Assembly: GCF_001022965.1 (NCBI RefSeq)
Contig: NZ_LECZ01000025.1
Coordinates: 744,001-808,000, forward strand
Length of the DNA stretch: 64,000 bases
Reading direction: 5' to 3'
Origin: Enterobacter genomosp. O
GTDB lineage: Bacteria; Pseudomonadota; Gammaproteobacteria; Enterobacterales; Enterobacteriaceae
Both the position numbers and the translations under genes were made by a program. The notes under the pieces are model-generated. The model had not been told where the DNA came from. It ran no database searches and worked only from the letters and a program-made list of their open reading frames with translations. Of this stretch, positions 1 through 8,928 are shown in pieces (position 1 is the first letter of the stretch; every line of letters begins with the position of its first letter).

Positions 1-4
1 CCAT
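1..4 (-). CDS. Start of a divergent gene (5' end only), possibly the efflux regulator
   Basis: Only the start codon and one further base lie in the window. On the minus strand an ATG at positions 4-2 is preceded, six bases away, by a GAGG Shine-Dalgarno (positions 11-14). The gene would be transcribed away from the efflux operon that begins at 185. Divergent TetR- or MarR-type repressors are common next to such pumps, and a palindromic operator lies between the two genes. That identity is inference; no coding sequence can be read. Confidence 0.35.
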
Positions 5-117
5 ATGTTTCCTCGGTAGTTTAGGTGTCTGGCCTGGGGCAAACACTTTTTGTTATCTGGTTTCGGAATCACGTCTGATAGTAGGGGTCGTAATCGTACT
101 GACGAGTACATTTTCAT

Positions 118-167
118 TTGACGGCGCTCAGAAGTCAAGATATAAAGTGTACCGTACTGTACGGTAC
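118..167 (+). promoter_or_regulatory. Promoter with overlapping palindromic operator for the efflux operon
   Basis: A near-consensus sigma-70 promoter is visible: -35 TTGACG (118-123), a 17-bp spacer and -10 TATAAA (141-146). Immediately downstream, across the expected transcription start, lies GTACCGTACTGTACGGTAC (149-167), a perfect inverted repeat with 9-bp arms and a single central base. This size and placement fit a TetR-family operator that blocks initiation. A weaker inverted pair, GTACT/AGTAC, sits at 96-100 and 105-109. The likely regulator is the divergent gene at the left edge (inference). Confidence 0.7.
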
Positions 168-184
168 TGTATTTGGACTACTCT

Positions 185-1681
185 ATGAACAGCATGATGA
201 GCGTACTGATGAAAGGTTTTCAGGAGACACTCCCGGGGTGTCGTATTTCCGGTTTAACCGGGTCCCGGATAGCGATGAGCTGCGTCCTCATTTCCGCCAT
301 CAGTATGAGCGGATGTGCCCTGATCCCCGATCTTGGCACCCCTCCTCCTATGAAGACGGTCACACAGCTTAAGAGCGATCAAAGTTTTCCCCATCAGAAC
401 GGCCAGTGGCCGAAAGATGACTGGTGGAAAAAATACGGTGATGCGCAGCTCAACGGGCTTATTGATGACGCACTTAAAAACTCCCCCACGCTTAACATCG
501 CCGAAGCGCGCGTGAAGCAAGCGCAGGCGATGACACAGAGTGCGAGCGGATCGCTTTTCCCTGAGGTCACCGCAAACGCCAGCTTTATGCGGGAAAAAAT
601 GAGTTACAACTATGTGACGCCGGAAAACGCAACGCCTCAAAACTGGAACAGCTATGGGCGAACCACGCTTGATATGAGCTGGGAAATCGATTTTTGGGGT
701 AAAAACCGCGCCGCGCTCGCGGCCGCAACGTCAGGTGAAATGGCTGCTGTAGCAGAAGAAGCACAAACCAGACTGGTACTGTCTTCATCTATTGTGAGCG
801 TTTATGCGGAGCTGGCGCATTTATACACCGTTCGCGAAACGCTTAACGATACGCTCAACATACGGACAAACACGCTTGCGTTATTCCAGCAACGCCATGA
901 CGCGGGGCTTGAAGATTTATCCAGTCTTCAGCAGGTCGAGACGCGTCAACTCAACGCCAAAGCAAACCTGGTGGCAATAGATGAATCCATTGCGATTAAA
1001 AAACATGCGCTCGCGGCGCTGATCGGTGACGGTCCTGACAGAGCGCTGGCCATAACCGCACCTAAGGCAACGCTTTTAGCGCACGAGGAGCTTCCGCCCA
1101 ATATTGCGTTGGACCTGATTGGTCGACGTCCGGATATTGTCGCGGCACGCTTGCGCGCAGAGGCTGCAGCTGAGCAAATTAAGCAGAAAAAAGCCGGTTT
1201 TTACCCCAGCGTTAATCTGGTTGCCTTTGCCGGGTTCCAGTCATTAGGTATTAACAATCTTACCCGAAGCGGCTCAGCAATTGGCAGTTTTGGTCCGGCC
1301 ATATCGTTGCCCATCTTTAATACGCAAAGACTTCAGGGTGATTTGAAATATGCCAGCGGTGAATATGACATTGCGGTGCAGGTTTATAACGACACGTTAA
1401 CGAATGCACTTCGGGAAGTGAGCGATGCACTTACCAGCAGAGCCTCACTTAAAGACGAGATAGTTTATTCCCAGGGTGCCGTCACGTCGGCAGAAAAAGC
1501 GTATTCACTCACCAGACAACGATATGAAGGTAAGGTTGCTGATTATCTGGATGTCTTGTCCTCGGAAGATGAGCTGGTCGCTGCCCGCAGAAAATTAGCC
1601 GATGTGAATTCTCGCGCCTTTACCGTTGACGTCGCATTAGCGCGCGCGTTAGGCGGCGGATATACCTCGAGCAAACAGTGA
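185..1681 (+). CDS. Outer-membrane efflux lipoprotein, TolC/NodT (OprM-like) family
   Basis: This is the outer-membrane channel of a tripartite drug efflux pump, exporting substrate passed on by the HlyD adaptor and MFS pump encoded next. The N-terminus carries a lipoprotein signal ending in the lipobox-like Met-Ser-Gly-Cys (ISMSGC), so mature protein should be acylated. Two outer-membrane efflux repeats follow, with family motifs such as LIGRRPDIVAAR and AGFYPSVNL. The length, about 498 residues, is normal. The start is uncertain: a TTG at 173, this ATG at 185 and later in-frame ATGs (209, 275) all lack a strong ribosome site; 185 leaves about 30 bases after the predicted promoter. It is first gene of a three-gene operon, 49 bp before the adaptor. 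Confidence 0.88.
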   Translation: MNSMMSVLMKGFQETLPGCRISGLTGSRIAMSCVLISAISMSGCALIPDLGTPPPMKTVTQLKSDQSFPHQNGQWPKDDWWKKYGDAQLNGLIDDALKNSPTLNIAEARVKQAQAMTQSASGSLFPEVTANASFMREKMSYNYVTPENATPQNWNSYGRTTLDMSWEIDFWGKNRAALAAATSGEMAAVAEEAQTRLVLSSSIVSVYAELAHLYTVRETLNDTLNIRTNTLALFQQRHDAGLEDLSSLQQVETRQLNAKANLVAIDESIAIKKHALAALIGDGPDRALAITAPKATLLAHEELPPNIALDLIGRRPDIVAARLRAEAAAEQIKQKKAGFYPSVNLVAFAGFQSLGINNLTRSGSAIGSFGPAISLPIFNTQRLQGDLKYASGEYDIAVQVYNDTLTNALREVSDALTSRASLKDEIVYSQGAVTSAEKAYSLTRQRYEGKVADYLDVLSSEDELVAARRKLADVNSRAFTVDVALARALGGGYTSSKQ

Positions 1682-1730
1682 TCTTTTAACACCAGGTTAA
1701 TAACCAAATAGTGGAAAGAAAGGAAATAAA

Positions 1731-2873
1731 ATGAGTCATTCTGCAGCTATTGAAAATCAAAATATTGAATCATCCGATATCAAAAAGAAAAAAAGAAAAC
1801 GCCTGTTCTCTTATCTTGCATTAAGCATCGCGCTTGCTGGCGCAGGCTCGTTTATTTATTGGGAATTAGTGGGTTCCCGATATGTTGAGACCGATAACGC
1901 CTATACCGATGTCGAGTCCGCACAGCTCTCTTCCGCGATTACCGGTACGGTAAATGCCATCCTGGTCACGGATTCTCAGGTGGTAAAAAAAGGCGATGTT
2001 CTGATTCAACTGGATCCGACTGATGCAGAGTTAGCCCTTAATCAGGCTGAAGCCAACCTGGACCTGTCTATCCGTCGGGTAAATGGGTATAGGGCCACTG
2101 ATACAAAACTCGGCGCAGAAGTTGTGGCTAATGAGAAAGAGCAAAAACGCCTGCTGGCCCAGGTTGATGCCGCAAACGCTGACTTACAGCGCGCAACGGT
2201 TGACCTCAAGCGACGCGAAGCATTAATGCAGACAGGTGCGATTTCAGGCGACGAACTGACACGCATTCAAAACGTTTACGCTTCCGCACTGGCAAACCTG
2301 AATGCCGCTAAAGCCGCCGTGGCGCAAGCAGATGCAGCGAGACAAGCGGCAATGGGTGCAAGACAGGCTAATGCCGTCATGATTGAGGATGCAAATACCG
2401 AGACCAACCCCGAAGTGGCACTCGCCAGAGCGAAGCGCGATCAGGCCAGACTGGATCTGGAAAGAACCGTGATCCGTTCACCCGTCGATGGCGTGGTTGC
2501 GCGTCGCCAGGTCGAGCTTGGGCAACGTGTACAGCCTTCCACACCGTTATTATCCGTCGTGCCGGTGCAGCAAATTCACGTCAATGCCAATTTCAAGGAA
2601 GTTCAGCTCCAGCATGTGAAAGTGGGACAGAAAGTGGAGCTGGTGAGCGATCTGTATGGCGATAACGTGCCGTTCCATGGAACGGTAGAAGGTTTTGATG
2701 GCGGCACCGGCGCAGCGTTTTCAGTTATTCCTGCGCAGAACGCAACGGGTAACTGGATTAAGGTTGTCCAGCGCTTACCCGTGCGCATCAAACTCAACGC
2801 CGACGAGCTTGCAGCACATCCGTTGCGGGTTGGGCTGTCCATGAAAGCGACTGTTAACTTAAAAAGTGAATAG
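1731..2873 (+). CDS. HlyD/EmrA-type membrane fusion protein of MFS efflux pump
   Basis: This periplasmic adaptor connects the inner-membrane MFS transporter to the outer-membrane channel. The 380 residues include a basic cytoplasmic N-terminus, one membrane anchor (about residues 25-44), the biotinyl-lipoyl half motif YVETDNAYTDV, a long alpha-helical hairpin (about 95-210) and the second lipoyl half (VIRSPVDGVVARRQVELGQRV). This order is typical of EmrA/HlyD. The start is set by GAAAGGAAATAAAATG. The gene lies in the same operon as its neighbours and its end abuts the EmrB-like gene. It is EmrA-like, but the E. coli emrAB locus is elsewhere, so no symbol is given. The substrate cannot be read from sequence. 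Confidence 0.92.
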   Translation: MSHSAAIENQNIESSDIKKKKRKRLFSYLALSIALAGAGSFIYWELVGSRYVETDNAYTDVESAQLSSAITGTVNAILVTDSQVVKKGDVLIQLDPTDAELALNQAEANLDLSIRRVNGYRATDTKLGAEVVANEKEQKRLLAQVDAANADLQRATVDLKRREALMQTGAISGDELTRIQNVYASALANLNAAKAAVAQADAARQAAMGARQANAVMIEDANTETNPEVALARAKRDQARLDLERTVIRSPVDGVVARRQVELGQRVQPSTPLLSVVPVQQIHVNANFKEVQLQHVKVGQKVELVSDLYGDNVPFHGTVEGFDGGTGAAFSVIPAQNATGNWIKVVQRLPVRIKLNADELAAHPLRVGLSMKATVNLKSE

Positions 2874-2886
2874 CGGAAACCAGGCC

Positions 2887-4431
2887 ATGTCTACATTCGT
2901 TATCGACAACCAGCCGCCTTCGCTGAAAGGCGGTATGTTATGGATTGGTGCTCTGGTACTTGCAATGGCGAACTTTCTCGCCGTGCTCAACATGACCATT
3001 GCAAACGTGACTCAACCCAACATGGCTGGCGCCTTAGGTGCGGGAACCAGCCAGGGAACCTGGATCATCACGGCCTATGCCGTTGCTGAAGCTATAACGG
3101 TGCCGCTATCAGGATGGTTAACAACGCGGTTCGGCGGGGTGCGTGTTTTCTGCGTTTCCGTGTTCATGTTTGGCATTTTCTCGTTGCTTTGTGGCCTTTC
3201 CACCTCGCTGGGAATGCTGCTGCTGATGCGGGTTTTTCAGGGAATGGCGGGAGGCCCTCTGATGGCGTTATCACAAACGTTACTGCTGCGTATTTTCCCG
3301 AAAGAAAAATCCATGCAGGCGACCGGATTATGGGCAATGACCACATTGCTGGCACCCGTTATTGGCCCGGTTCTGGGAGGATGGATTTGCGATCATTACA
3401 GCTGGTCGTGGGTGTTTATTATCAACGTTCCAATGGCCATCGCTTTTGCATTAGTCGCGTGGTCAGTGCTGAAAATTTTCGAAGATACGCTGGTTAATAA
3501 CTCCATTGATATTGTTGGATTTATTTTATTGGTTATCTGGGTTGGTGCATTGCAGATCATGCTGGATGAAGGGAAAGATCTTGACTGGTTTGCCTCAGAA
3601 GAAATATGGGTTCTGGCGATCGTTGCCTGTATTGGCTTTTTAAGTTTCTGCATCTGGGAACTTACGGCTGAACATCCGATTGTCGATATCAGAGTTTTTC
3701 GCCATCGCGGTTTTTCTGCCAGTATGTTTGTCCTCGCGCTCGCGTTTGGATGTTTTTTTGGTCTGAATGTACTTACGCCGCTGTGGTTACAATATAACTT
3801 AGGGTATACGACAACGTGGGCAGGGATTGTGGTTGCCTGGGGCGGGCTTCTGCAGGTGGTCTTTTCTCCTGTTGCCGCTAACCTTTCCAACAAAATCGAT
3901 CCGCGCATTCTTATCTTCTTTGGCTGCGCGTGGCTAGGTCTCGACACCTTCTGGCGATCTTATGCGACGACCGATATGGACTACTGGTCCATCTGTGTCC
4001 CCTTGTTATTCATGGGGGTTGGCATGCCACTGTACTACGTCCCGATTACGGGGCTTGCGATGGGCTCTGTAGATGAAGCGGAAATGCCTTCAGCGGCGGG
4101 GTTAATGAACTTTGTGCGAACGCTATCGGGCGCGTTTGCCACATCCCTCGTGACGACGTCATGGCAAGATCAGCGCTATATCGCGCATGACAAACTGGCA
4201 TCCGTTGTCGATCCTACTGGCGATCTTTCACATTACATTAGTTCCGCCCCTCAGCAAGGTGGGCAATTTGTTCGTGAGCTTTTTGACAAAATGGTTAACA
4301 GCCAAAGCATGATGCTTTCCACCAATAATCTGATGATGTCGATCGGCGTCATATTTTTTATCGCTGCATTTGCTATTGCTTTAGCGCCGAAGCCTTCTCG
4401 CGTTGTCGATGCCGCTTCTGTAGGACATTAA
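2887..4431 (+). CDS. EmrB/QacA-type MFS drug transporter (DHA2, 14 TM)
   Basis: This is the inner-membrane proton-driven exporter of the tripartite pump. The 514 residues contain 14 hydrophobic segments and the DHA2 motifs NVTQPNMAGAL, GWLTTRFGGVR, the motif C region GPVLGGWI and PLLFMGVGMPLYYVPIT. A GTG at 2866 would overlap the adaptor gene, but the ATG at 2887 has an AACCAGG ribosome site and gives the usual MSTF... N-terminus, so it is preferred. The three genes form one operon in channel-adaptor-pump order, which differs from emrAB, where no channel gene is present. Probable substrates are hydrophobic antimicrobials (family inference). Confidence 0.92.
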   Translation: MSTFVIDNQPPSLKGGMLWIGALVLAMANFLAVLNMTIANVTQPNMAGALGAGTSQGTWIITAYAVAEAITVPLSGWLTTRFGGVRVFCVSVFMFGIFSLLCGLSTSLGMLLLMRVFQGMAGGPLMALSQTLLLRIFPKEKSMQATGLWAMTTLLAPVIGPVLGGWICDHYSWSWVFIINVPMAIAFALVAWSVLKIFEDTLVNNSIDIVGFILLVIWVGALQIMLDEGKDLDWFASEEIWVLAIVACIGFLSFCIWELTAEHPIVDIRVFRHRGFSASMFVLALAFGCFFGLNVLTPLWLQYNLGYTTTWAGIVVAWGGLLQVVFSPVAANLSNKIDPRILIFFGCAWLGLDTFWRSYATTDMDYWSICVPLLFMGVGMPLYYVPITGLAMGSVDEAEMPSAAGLMNFVRTLSGAFATSLVTTSWQDQRYIAHDKLASVVDPTGDLSHYISSAPQQGGQFVRELFDKMVNSQSMMLSTNNLMMSIGVIFFIAAFAIALAPKPSRVVDAASVGH

Positions 4432-4479
4432 TATTTATTCAGCACAAGGATGTGAATATCATAAAATAGAGAAAACTTG

Positions 4480-4776
4480 ATGCTCAATAAATCACAAACG
4501 ACTGGTAATCGGGACCTTCTGTATAAGAAAATATTTCTTTCAATATCCGAAATGAAATTTCTGGAAAGAGAGATAAAAAAGTTCAACTGGTTAGAGCGTA
4601 CTTTTCTCAGAAAAAAAGAATTCTGTAAAATACATTATCACAAAAGCAAATGTGACAGTAACTTTTTTAGATTTATCAACAGTGGACAGGAAAACCAAAA
4701 TACATTAATTCACATTCTTGAGCAATTACCTGAGAATCACCCAGACAGAACATGGTTGATGGGTTTCCTGCTCTGA
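4480..4776 (+). CDS. Hypothetical small basic protein
   Basis: I do not recognise this 98-residue protein. It is Lys/Glu rich with no signal peptide or membrane segment. It contains EMKFLEREIKKFNWLERTFLRKKEF, best split as two amphipathic helices, and ends in TWLMGFLL. The ATG at 4480 is chosen over the TTG at 4477; the ribosome site (ATAGAGAAAA) is weak. It follows the efflux operon by 48 bp on the same strand without a visible terminator, so it may be cotranscribed. It is more AT-rich than the efflux genes, which suggests separate acquisition. Confidence 0.5.
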   Translation: MLNKSQTTGNRDLLYKKIFLSISEMKFLEREIKKFNWLERTFLRKKEFCKIHYHKSKCDSNFFRFINSGQENQNTLIHILEQLPENHPDRTWLMGFLL

Positions 4777-4841
4777 ACAGACCAGGTGAGTGGCATAATT
4801 AGCGAAATACCGGAAAGTATCAGCTTGAGGGAAAAAAAAGT

Positions 4842-4868
4842 GGACGCTTCCCAGTGGAAGAAGCGTCC
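4842..4868. terminator. Hairpin with A-tract, probable terminator
   Basis: GGACGCTTC (4842-4850) pairs perfectly with GAAGCGTCC (4860-4868) around a 9-base loop. An eight-A run lies just upstream (4832-4839), so the structure resembles an intrinsic terminator when read from the minus strand; on the plus strand the T-tract is missing. It lies in the 680-bp gap 4777-5458, which holds no convincing gene. Confidence 0.45.
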
Positions 4869-5064
4869 TAAATCAGGCAATTATTCAGACACAGATTGAA
4901 ACCGTTAACTGACGATCTCATGGATAATATCTCATAAACCATTCTTTTCATTATTTACATTTTCTGCCATCGCAACAGGAAAAACGCAGCTCGTATACGT
5001 TCATTTTTTTGGCGCGCCTGATTGCCCGGAAAAATCAGCAAGATAATAACCATTCCTTCAGGCG

Positions 5065-5157
5065 CAGCACACCCTACGTCTTCGCGCTAAAGTGAACGCA
5101 TTGTGAAGGTCCGAGTCGGCTGCATCACTTCCGTTAGCGCGCGAAGGGCTGGTGCTG
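5065..5157. repeat. Long imperfect inverted repeat (about 93 nt)
   Basis: Left arm CAGCACACCC...CTTCGCGCTAAAGTGA pairs imperfectly with right arm TCACTTCCGTTAGCGCGCGAAGGGCTGGTGCTG-type sequence at about 5126-5157. Exact blocks are CAGCAC, CTTCGCG and CTAA with AAGTGA, separated by small bulges. It is far more GC-rich than its surroundings. It matches neither the REP/BIME units elsewhere in the window nor the ERIC consensus as I remember it. It could be a dispersed MITE-like element or a structured RNA. Confidence 0.5.
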
Positions 5158-5458
5158 AGCGATTGCCCGCTCGCCGTTTTCGTCACGAGTAAAATCTGCG
5201 GTGCGAAATAATATCAATCAATTAAAACGAACATTTTTTAAACACAAGAGAGTTTATGCACGCAACTTTAGCTTTTATCAAAAAGTTAAACGTCATTCGA
5301 CTGTCAAACGCCCTGCCGCGCTATGCATTTAACTGACTGATTTCATTGACTTTATATCAACAAAAACTATAAAAACCATTACTCCTCAACAAAATATATA
5401 AACTAGTGTGATATCTAAATTATAATTCTTATACTTCTGTTAAAAAGTGGAGGCCAAA

Positions 5459-5953
5459 ATGCGATTAACCCTACTGCTGTTATGCTGTCTGGTACCTGGT
5501 GTAACCTGGGCTGGCGAACTGCCAAAACCAGTTGGTAAACCCATTTTAACGATTTACGGTAATATAGAAAATACCAATGAAAATGGAAAAGCAGTGTTTG
5601 ATCTCGCCAGCCTTGAAAAACTGGGTGTGGTGAGTTTCGAGACGACCTCCCCCTGGTATAATGGACGTACTAAGTTTGAGGGTGTTCCCATGAGCAAACT
5701 CATGGATTATGTGGGTGCGAAGGGCTCTAACGTGAACGTTATTGCGCTCAATGATTATTCCACGATCATCCCTCTCAGCGATTTCAAAAAATACAACGCC
5801 ATTCTCGCTTTAAAGGTCAATGGCGAATATATGCGCATCCGCGATAAAGGCCCATCATTCATTGTTTACCCCTATGACAGTCTTCCGGAGTTGAATAATC
5901 AAATTTATTACTCGCGATCAGCATGGCAGGTTAGCAAAATGAAGATTGAGTAG
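5459..5953 (+). CDS. Exported molybdopterin-fold (Oxidored_molyb-like) protein
   Basis: This is a 164-residue protein with a cleavable signal peptide (MRLTLLLLCCLVPGVTWA, cleavage after WA). The mature part resembles the sulfite-oxidase-type molybdopterin-binding fold: GNIENTNENGKAVFDLASLEKL, PWYNGRTKFEGVPMSKLMDYV, then ALNDYSTIIPLSDF and YMRIRDKGPSFIVYPYD. No cofactor-ligating Cys is evident, so it may be a sensor or partner rather than an enzyme. The ATG at 5459 follows AGTGGAGG; the upstream GTG at 5447 overlaps that site and is rejected. It ends 17 bp before the GGDEF-EAL gene and is surely cotranscribed, so it probably feeds a periplasmic signal to it (inference). Confidence 0.75.
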   Translation: MRLTLLLLCCLVPGVTWAGELPKPVGKPILTIYGNIENTNENGKAVFDLASLEKLGVVSFETTSPWYNGRTKFEGVPMSKLMDYVGAKGSNVNVIALNDYSTIIPLSDFKKYNAILALKVNGEYMRIRDKGPSFIVYPYDSLPELNNQIYYSRSAWQVSKMKIE

Positions 5954-5970
5954 CAGTTCAGGAGAACATA

Positions 5971-7902
5971 ATGAACAGGATACTGGTTGGTATCATTTTT
6001 TCTCTTTTTATCACGACAGGATATATTGCATACCTTGTTTACGATCGTCAGCAAGAGTTGCAAAAACTGACTCAATACACTGAGTCCTGGTCCGTGGCAC
6101 AACTGGTATCAGAGTACTACCGATTTGAATCATGGCTTGGTCTATACGCAACCGATACCGATGACGTTACGATAGACCAGGTCCGCATGCGTCTCGAAAT
6201 TATGTTAAGCCAAAGTGACTTAATGAAAGGGGGAGATTTAGGTCGCTATATTGACAGCGATAAACTGCACCAGGCGCTCGCTTCACGCTTAGAGCAAATA
6301 CTGGCCTATCTGGATGCTAATCTTGAAAAAATGAGCCATTCAGAGTTACAAGCATACCTGAAAAATATGCATGAGCTCGATGCGCCGCTAAGCCAACTTT
6401 CTGCAACGGCATTAACAAAAGATATTAACACAGTTAATGAATCCAATAATAAAATACAGATTCTTTATTATATTTATTCGGCACTTTCGTTACTTCTGGT
6501 AATACTAAGTTTCATCCTTGGTTTCTTAATGATCTACCAGAATAAAAATATTCTCAAAGCGCACATGCAGGTTAAAAGCCTCGCTGACGAGCTTCAGATA
6601 TCAAAAGAAACGCTGCAAATCCAGAATGCGAAGCTGGAATATGATGTTTACCATGATTCCCTCACCGGCATGAAAAACCGCCTTTTCTTCTGGGACGACC
6701 TCAACAAAATTAATCTTCAGGCCGATAAAAACCACATCCCCGTCACGGTGATGTTATTTGATCTGGACCGCTTCAAAGAGGTCAACGATACCTATGGCCA
6801 TGATGCCGGCGATTTACTGTTGAATCAGGTTTCCCGGCGACTGACCTCGATGAGCAGTGCTTCCGATACGTTTTACCGTTTGGGCGGAGACGAGTTTGCC
6901 CTTCTGTCCAGCGGCTTGACCGAAAGCGCAGCAGTTACGCGCGCAAAAGAGATCAGCGATCAAATCAGCCAGCCCTATACGATTAATAACCAGCTGATAA
7001 AAATTGCCACCTGTGTGGGTATCGTTTTATCTGATAATGAACGACGCTCTGATTATCTTTATAAATTTGCCGATCTGGCCCTCTACGAAGCCAAAAAAGA
7101 AGGCTCACAGCAGATAAAAGTCTTCCGTCAGTGGATGCTGCAAAAGCTGCAGGAAAGCCGAACCCTTGAACATGATATGGCACTGGCGCTGGATAACCAT
7201 GAGTTCGTTGTTTACTACCAGCCGATTGTCGATTCATTCAGTAGTGAAATTTACGGCTATGAAGCGCTTATTCGCTGGATGCACCCGGTGAAGGGAATGC
7301 TGTCGCCGGATTACTTTATTTCTGTTGCTGAAAAAACAGGGATGATCAATGAGATCGGTAAAACGGTGCTTGAGCTTGCCTGCCGGGAAGCGGTTTCCTG
7401 GGCGGTTCCGGCAAGGATCTCTGTGAACGTCTCACCTATTCAGTTGGGTAATAAATTGTTTACGACGATGGTGCAGTCCATCCTGAAAGAGACAGGGTTG
7501 CCTGCTAGCCGACTTGAGTTAGAGGTGACAGAGTCTTCGCTCTTCAGCGACAGCAACACGCCGCTTACTATTCTCAAAAAGCTACGAGCGCTGGGTGTGA
7601 AAATTTCCATCGATGATTTCGGTACCGGATATTCGTCGCTCTCAAGACTGAGCGAGCTTAATTTTGATAAAATTAAGATAGACAAATCCTTCGTGAACCC
7701 GATATCCACGCAAGATGATGCGCTTAATATCGTAAGATTGATTACCGGTATGGCCAAGAGCCTCAATATGAGGGTCATTGCAGAAGGCGTTGAAACTGAA
7801 GCGCAGCTTGAACGTCTACAGGTGCTTGGCTGCGATCTCGTACAGGGTTACCTTTTCGGAAAACCGCAGCCTGAGGTTGAAAGGAAGATCAGATACGGTT
7901 GA
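5971..7902 (+). CDS. Membrane GGDEF-EAL protein (c-di-GMP synthesis/breakdown)
   Basis: This 643-residue inner-membrane protein has a TM segment at about 4-24, a periplasmic sensor region at 30-160, a second TM at 163-190, a short coiled coil, a GGDEF domain (about 225-385) and an EAL domain (about 395-640). The cyclase motif is intact (LGGDEF, residues 305-309). The product-inhibition site RxxD six residues upstream is degenerate: Ser296 replaces Arg and only Asp299 remains. The EAL domain keeps [28 protein letters not shown] and AEGVET, so phosphodiesterase activity is likely. AGGAGAACATAATG sets the start. With the exported molybdopterin-fold protein it forms a two-gene sensor/effector operon. 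Confidence 0.92.
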   Translation: MNRILVGIIFSLFITTGYIAYLVYDRQQELQKLTQYTESWSVAQLVSEYYRFESWLGLYATDTDDVTIDQVRMRLEIMLSQSDLMKGGDLGRYIDSDKLHQALASRLEQILAYLDANLEKMSHSELQAYLKNMHELDAPLSQLSATALTKDINTVNESNNKIQILYYIYSALSLLLVILSFILGFLMIYQNKNILKAHMQVKSLADELQISKETLQIQNAKLEYDVYHDSLTGMKNRLFFWDDLNKINLQADKNHIPVTVMLFDLDRFKEVNDTYGHDAGDLLLNQVSRRLTSMSSASDTFYRLGGDEFALLSSGLTESAAVTRAKEISDQISQPYTINNQLIKIATCVGIVLSDNERRSDYLYKFADLALYEAKKEGSQQIKVFRQWMLQKLQESRTLEHDMALALDNHEFVVYYQPIVDSFSSEIYGYEALIRWMHPVKGMLSPDYFISVAEKTGMINEIGKTVLELACREAVSWAVPARISVNVSPIQLGNKLFTTMVQSILKETGLPASRLELEVTESSLFSDSNTPLTILKKLRALGVKISIDDFGTGYSSLSRLSELNFDKIKIDKSFVNPISTQDDALNIVRLITGMAKSLNMRVIAEGVETEAQLERLQVLGCDLVQGYLFGKPQPEVERKIRYG

Positions 7903-7963
7903 AAAGGTTTTGCGGTTGTTTCAGGCCCAACACCTTTCAGATGATTGCGAATCAAGGTTAAAC

Positions 7964-8641
7964 ATGAAAAAAACCATCCCAGAATATACGCCTGTTGACT
8001 TATCTCGTTGGCCAAGGAAGGAGCATTTTGAGGTATTTCAGTCATTTGCTGAATGTACCATTAACCAAACTGTTCTGATTGACATTACCGCGCTGCGAAA
8101 ACATATCAAAGAGGTTGGCTGGAAGTTTTACCCAACGATTATTTTCCTCCTCTCTAAAATCATGAACCGGCATTCCGAGTTCCGTATGACCATGAAGGAC
8201 AATGAGCTTGTTGTATGGAATGAAATTCATCCCAGCTATACGATTTTCCACCCCGAAACGGAGACGTTTTCGTCATTGTGGAGCCATTATGATGGCAATA
8301 TTCATCACTTCCAGAATACGTATGCAGAAGACGTTGCCCGCTATGGAAATACCCTTTCTTACTGGCCTAAGGAAGAGTCCCGGGAAAATGTCTTTTTCGT
8401 ATCGTCTATTCCCTGGGTAACGTTTACGAACTTTAATATGAATATTGCTCACATGAAGAACTTCTTTTCCCCGATGTTCACGTTTGGCAAATACTACGAA
8501 CAGGATGGAAAAGTGCTGTTGCCGCTCGCGGTTCAGGTTCATCACTCCGTGTGCGATGGTTTCCACGTGGCAAGGATGTTTAATGAGCTGCAGGAGATGT
8601 GTGATGGTTTGCCGGAGCTGTCAGGGGAACGTAATGGCTGA
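7964..8641 (+). CDS. Type A chloramphenicol O-acetyltransferase
   Basis: The enzyme transfers acetyl from acetyl-CoA to the 3-hydroxyl of chloramphenicol; active enzyme is a cytoplasmic trimer. The 225 residues match the usual CAT length (about 213-225). The catalytic block [15 protein letters not shown] is present, with the general-base His at about residue 194 and the structural Asp at 198, and so are the N-terminal FxxF and WKFYPTII regions. Start is the ATG at 7964 behind AAGG; an upstream in-frame extension reads through the end of the GGDEF-EAL gene and is discounted. No insertion sequence or integron flanks it, so it looks chromosomally resident. Whether it confers resistance depends on expression. 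Sequence is near, but not clearly identical to, CatA types. Confidence 0.9.
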   Translation: MKKTIPEYTPVDLSRWPRKEHFEVFQSFAECTINQTVLIDITALRKHIKEVGWKFYPTIIFLLSKIMNRHSEFRMTMKDNELVVWNEIHPSYTIFHPETETFSSLWSHYDGNIHHFQNTYAEDVARYGNTLSYWPKEESRENVFFVSSIPWVTFTNFNMNIAHMKNFFSPMFTFGKYYEQDGKVLLPLAVQVHHSVCDGFHVARMFNELQEMCDGLPELSGERNG

Positions 8642-8834
8642 TGGGCGAGAAATCACGTTGAAAGGTGCTAAATTTTTTCTTTGCGATAAGGAAAATGCAT
8701 TACAAATATAACAAGATCTAAATGATAATTGTTTTAATAAAAAAATACTCCTACATCTGCTTCCTTCAACGAGTACTGCAACTTACCAATGTAGGTCAGT
8801 GCTCCTATGCGTATTAAGAAATAATTGATAAAGG

Positions 8835-8867
8835 AAGATGTCATACTATCCTCTTGTATGACATCTT
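8835..8867. terminator. 12-bp perfect hairpin between CAT and DUF262-HNH genes
   Basis: AAGATGTCATAC (8835-8846) pairs perfectly with GTATGACATCTT (8856-8867) around a 9-base loop. It lies between the convergent ends of the CAT gene and the DUF262-HNH gene, where a bidirectional terminator is expected, although neither side has a long T-run. The rest of 8642-8928 shows no gene. Confidence 0.5.
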
Positions 8868-8928
8868 TAAACATCACAGAATAAAATTATTGACAAGAAT
8901 ATCAACTAAAATTCACCTTTGAAGCTTA

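Noticed and set aside
5080..5146. Integron attC site
   Set aside because: Inverted arms with GTTAGCG look attC-like at first, but the conserved RYYYAAC/GTTRRRY ends do not match and no integron integrase or cassette is present.
7778..8641. Longer 287-residue frame ending with the CAT gene
   Set aside because: Its first 62 residues overlap the end of the GGDEF-EAL gene and have no CAT similarity; ATG 7964 gives normal CAT length.
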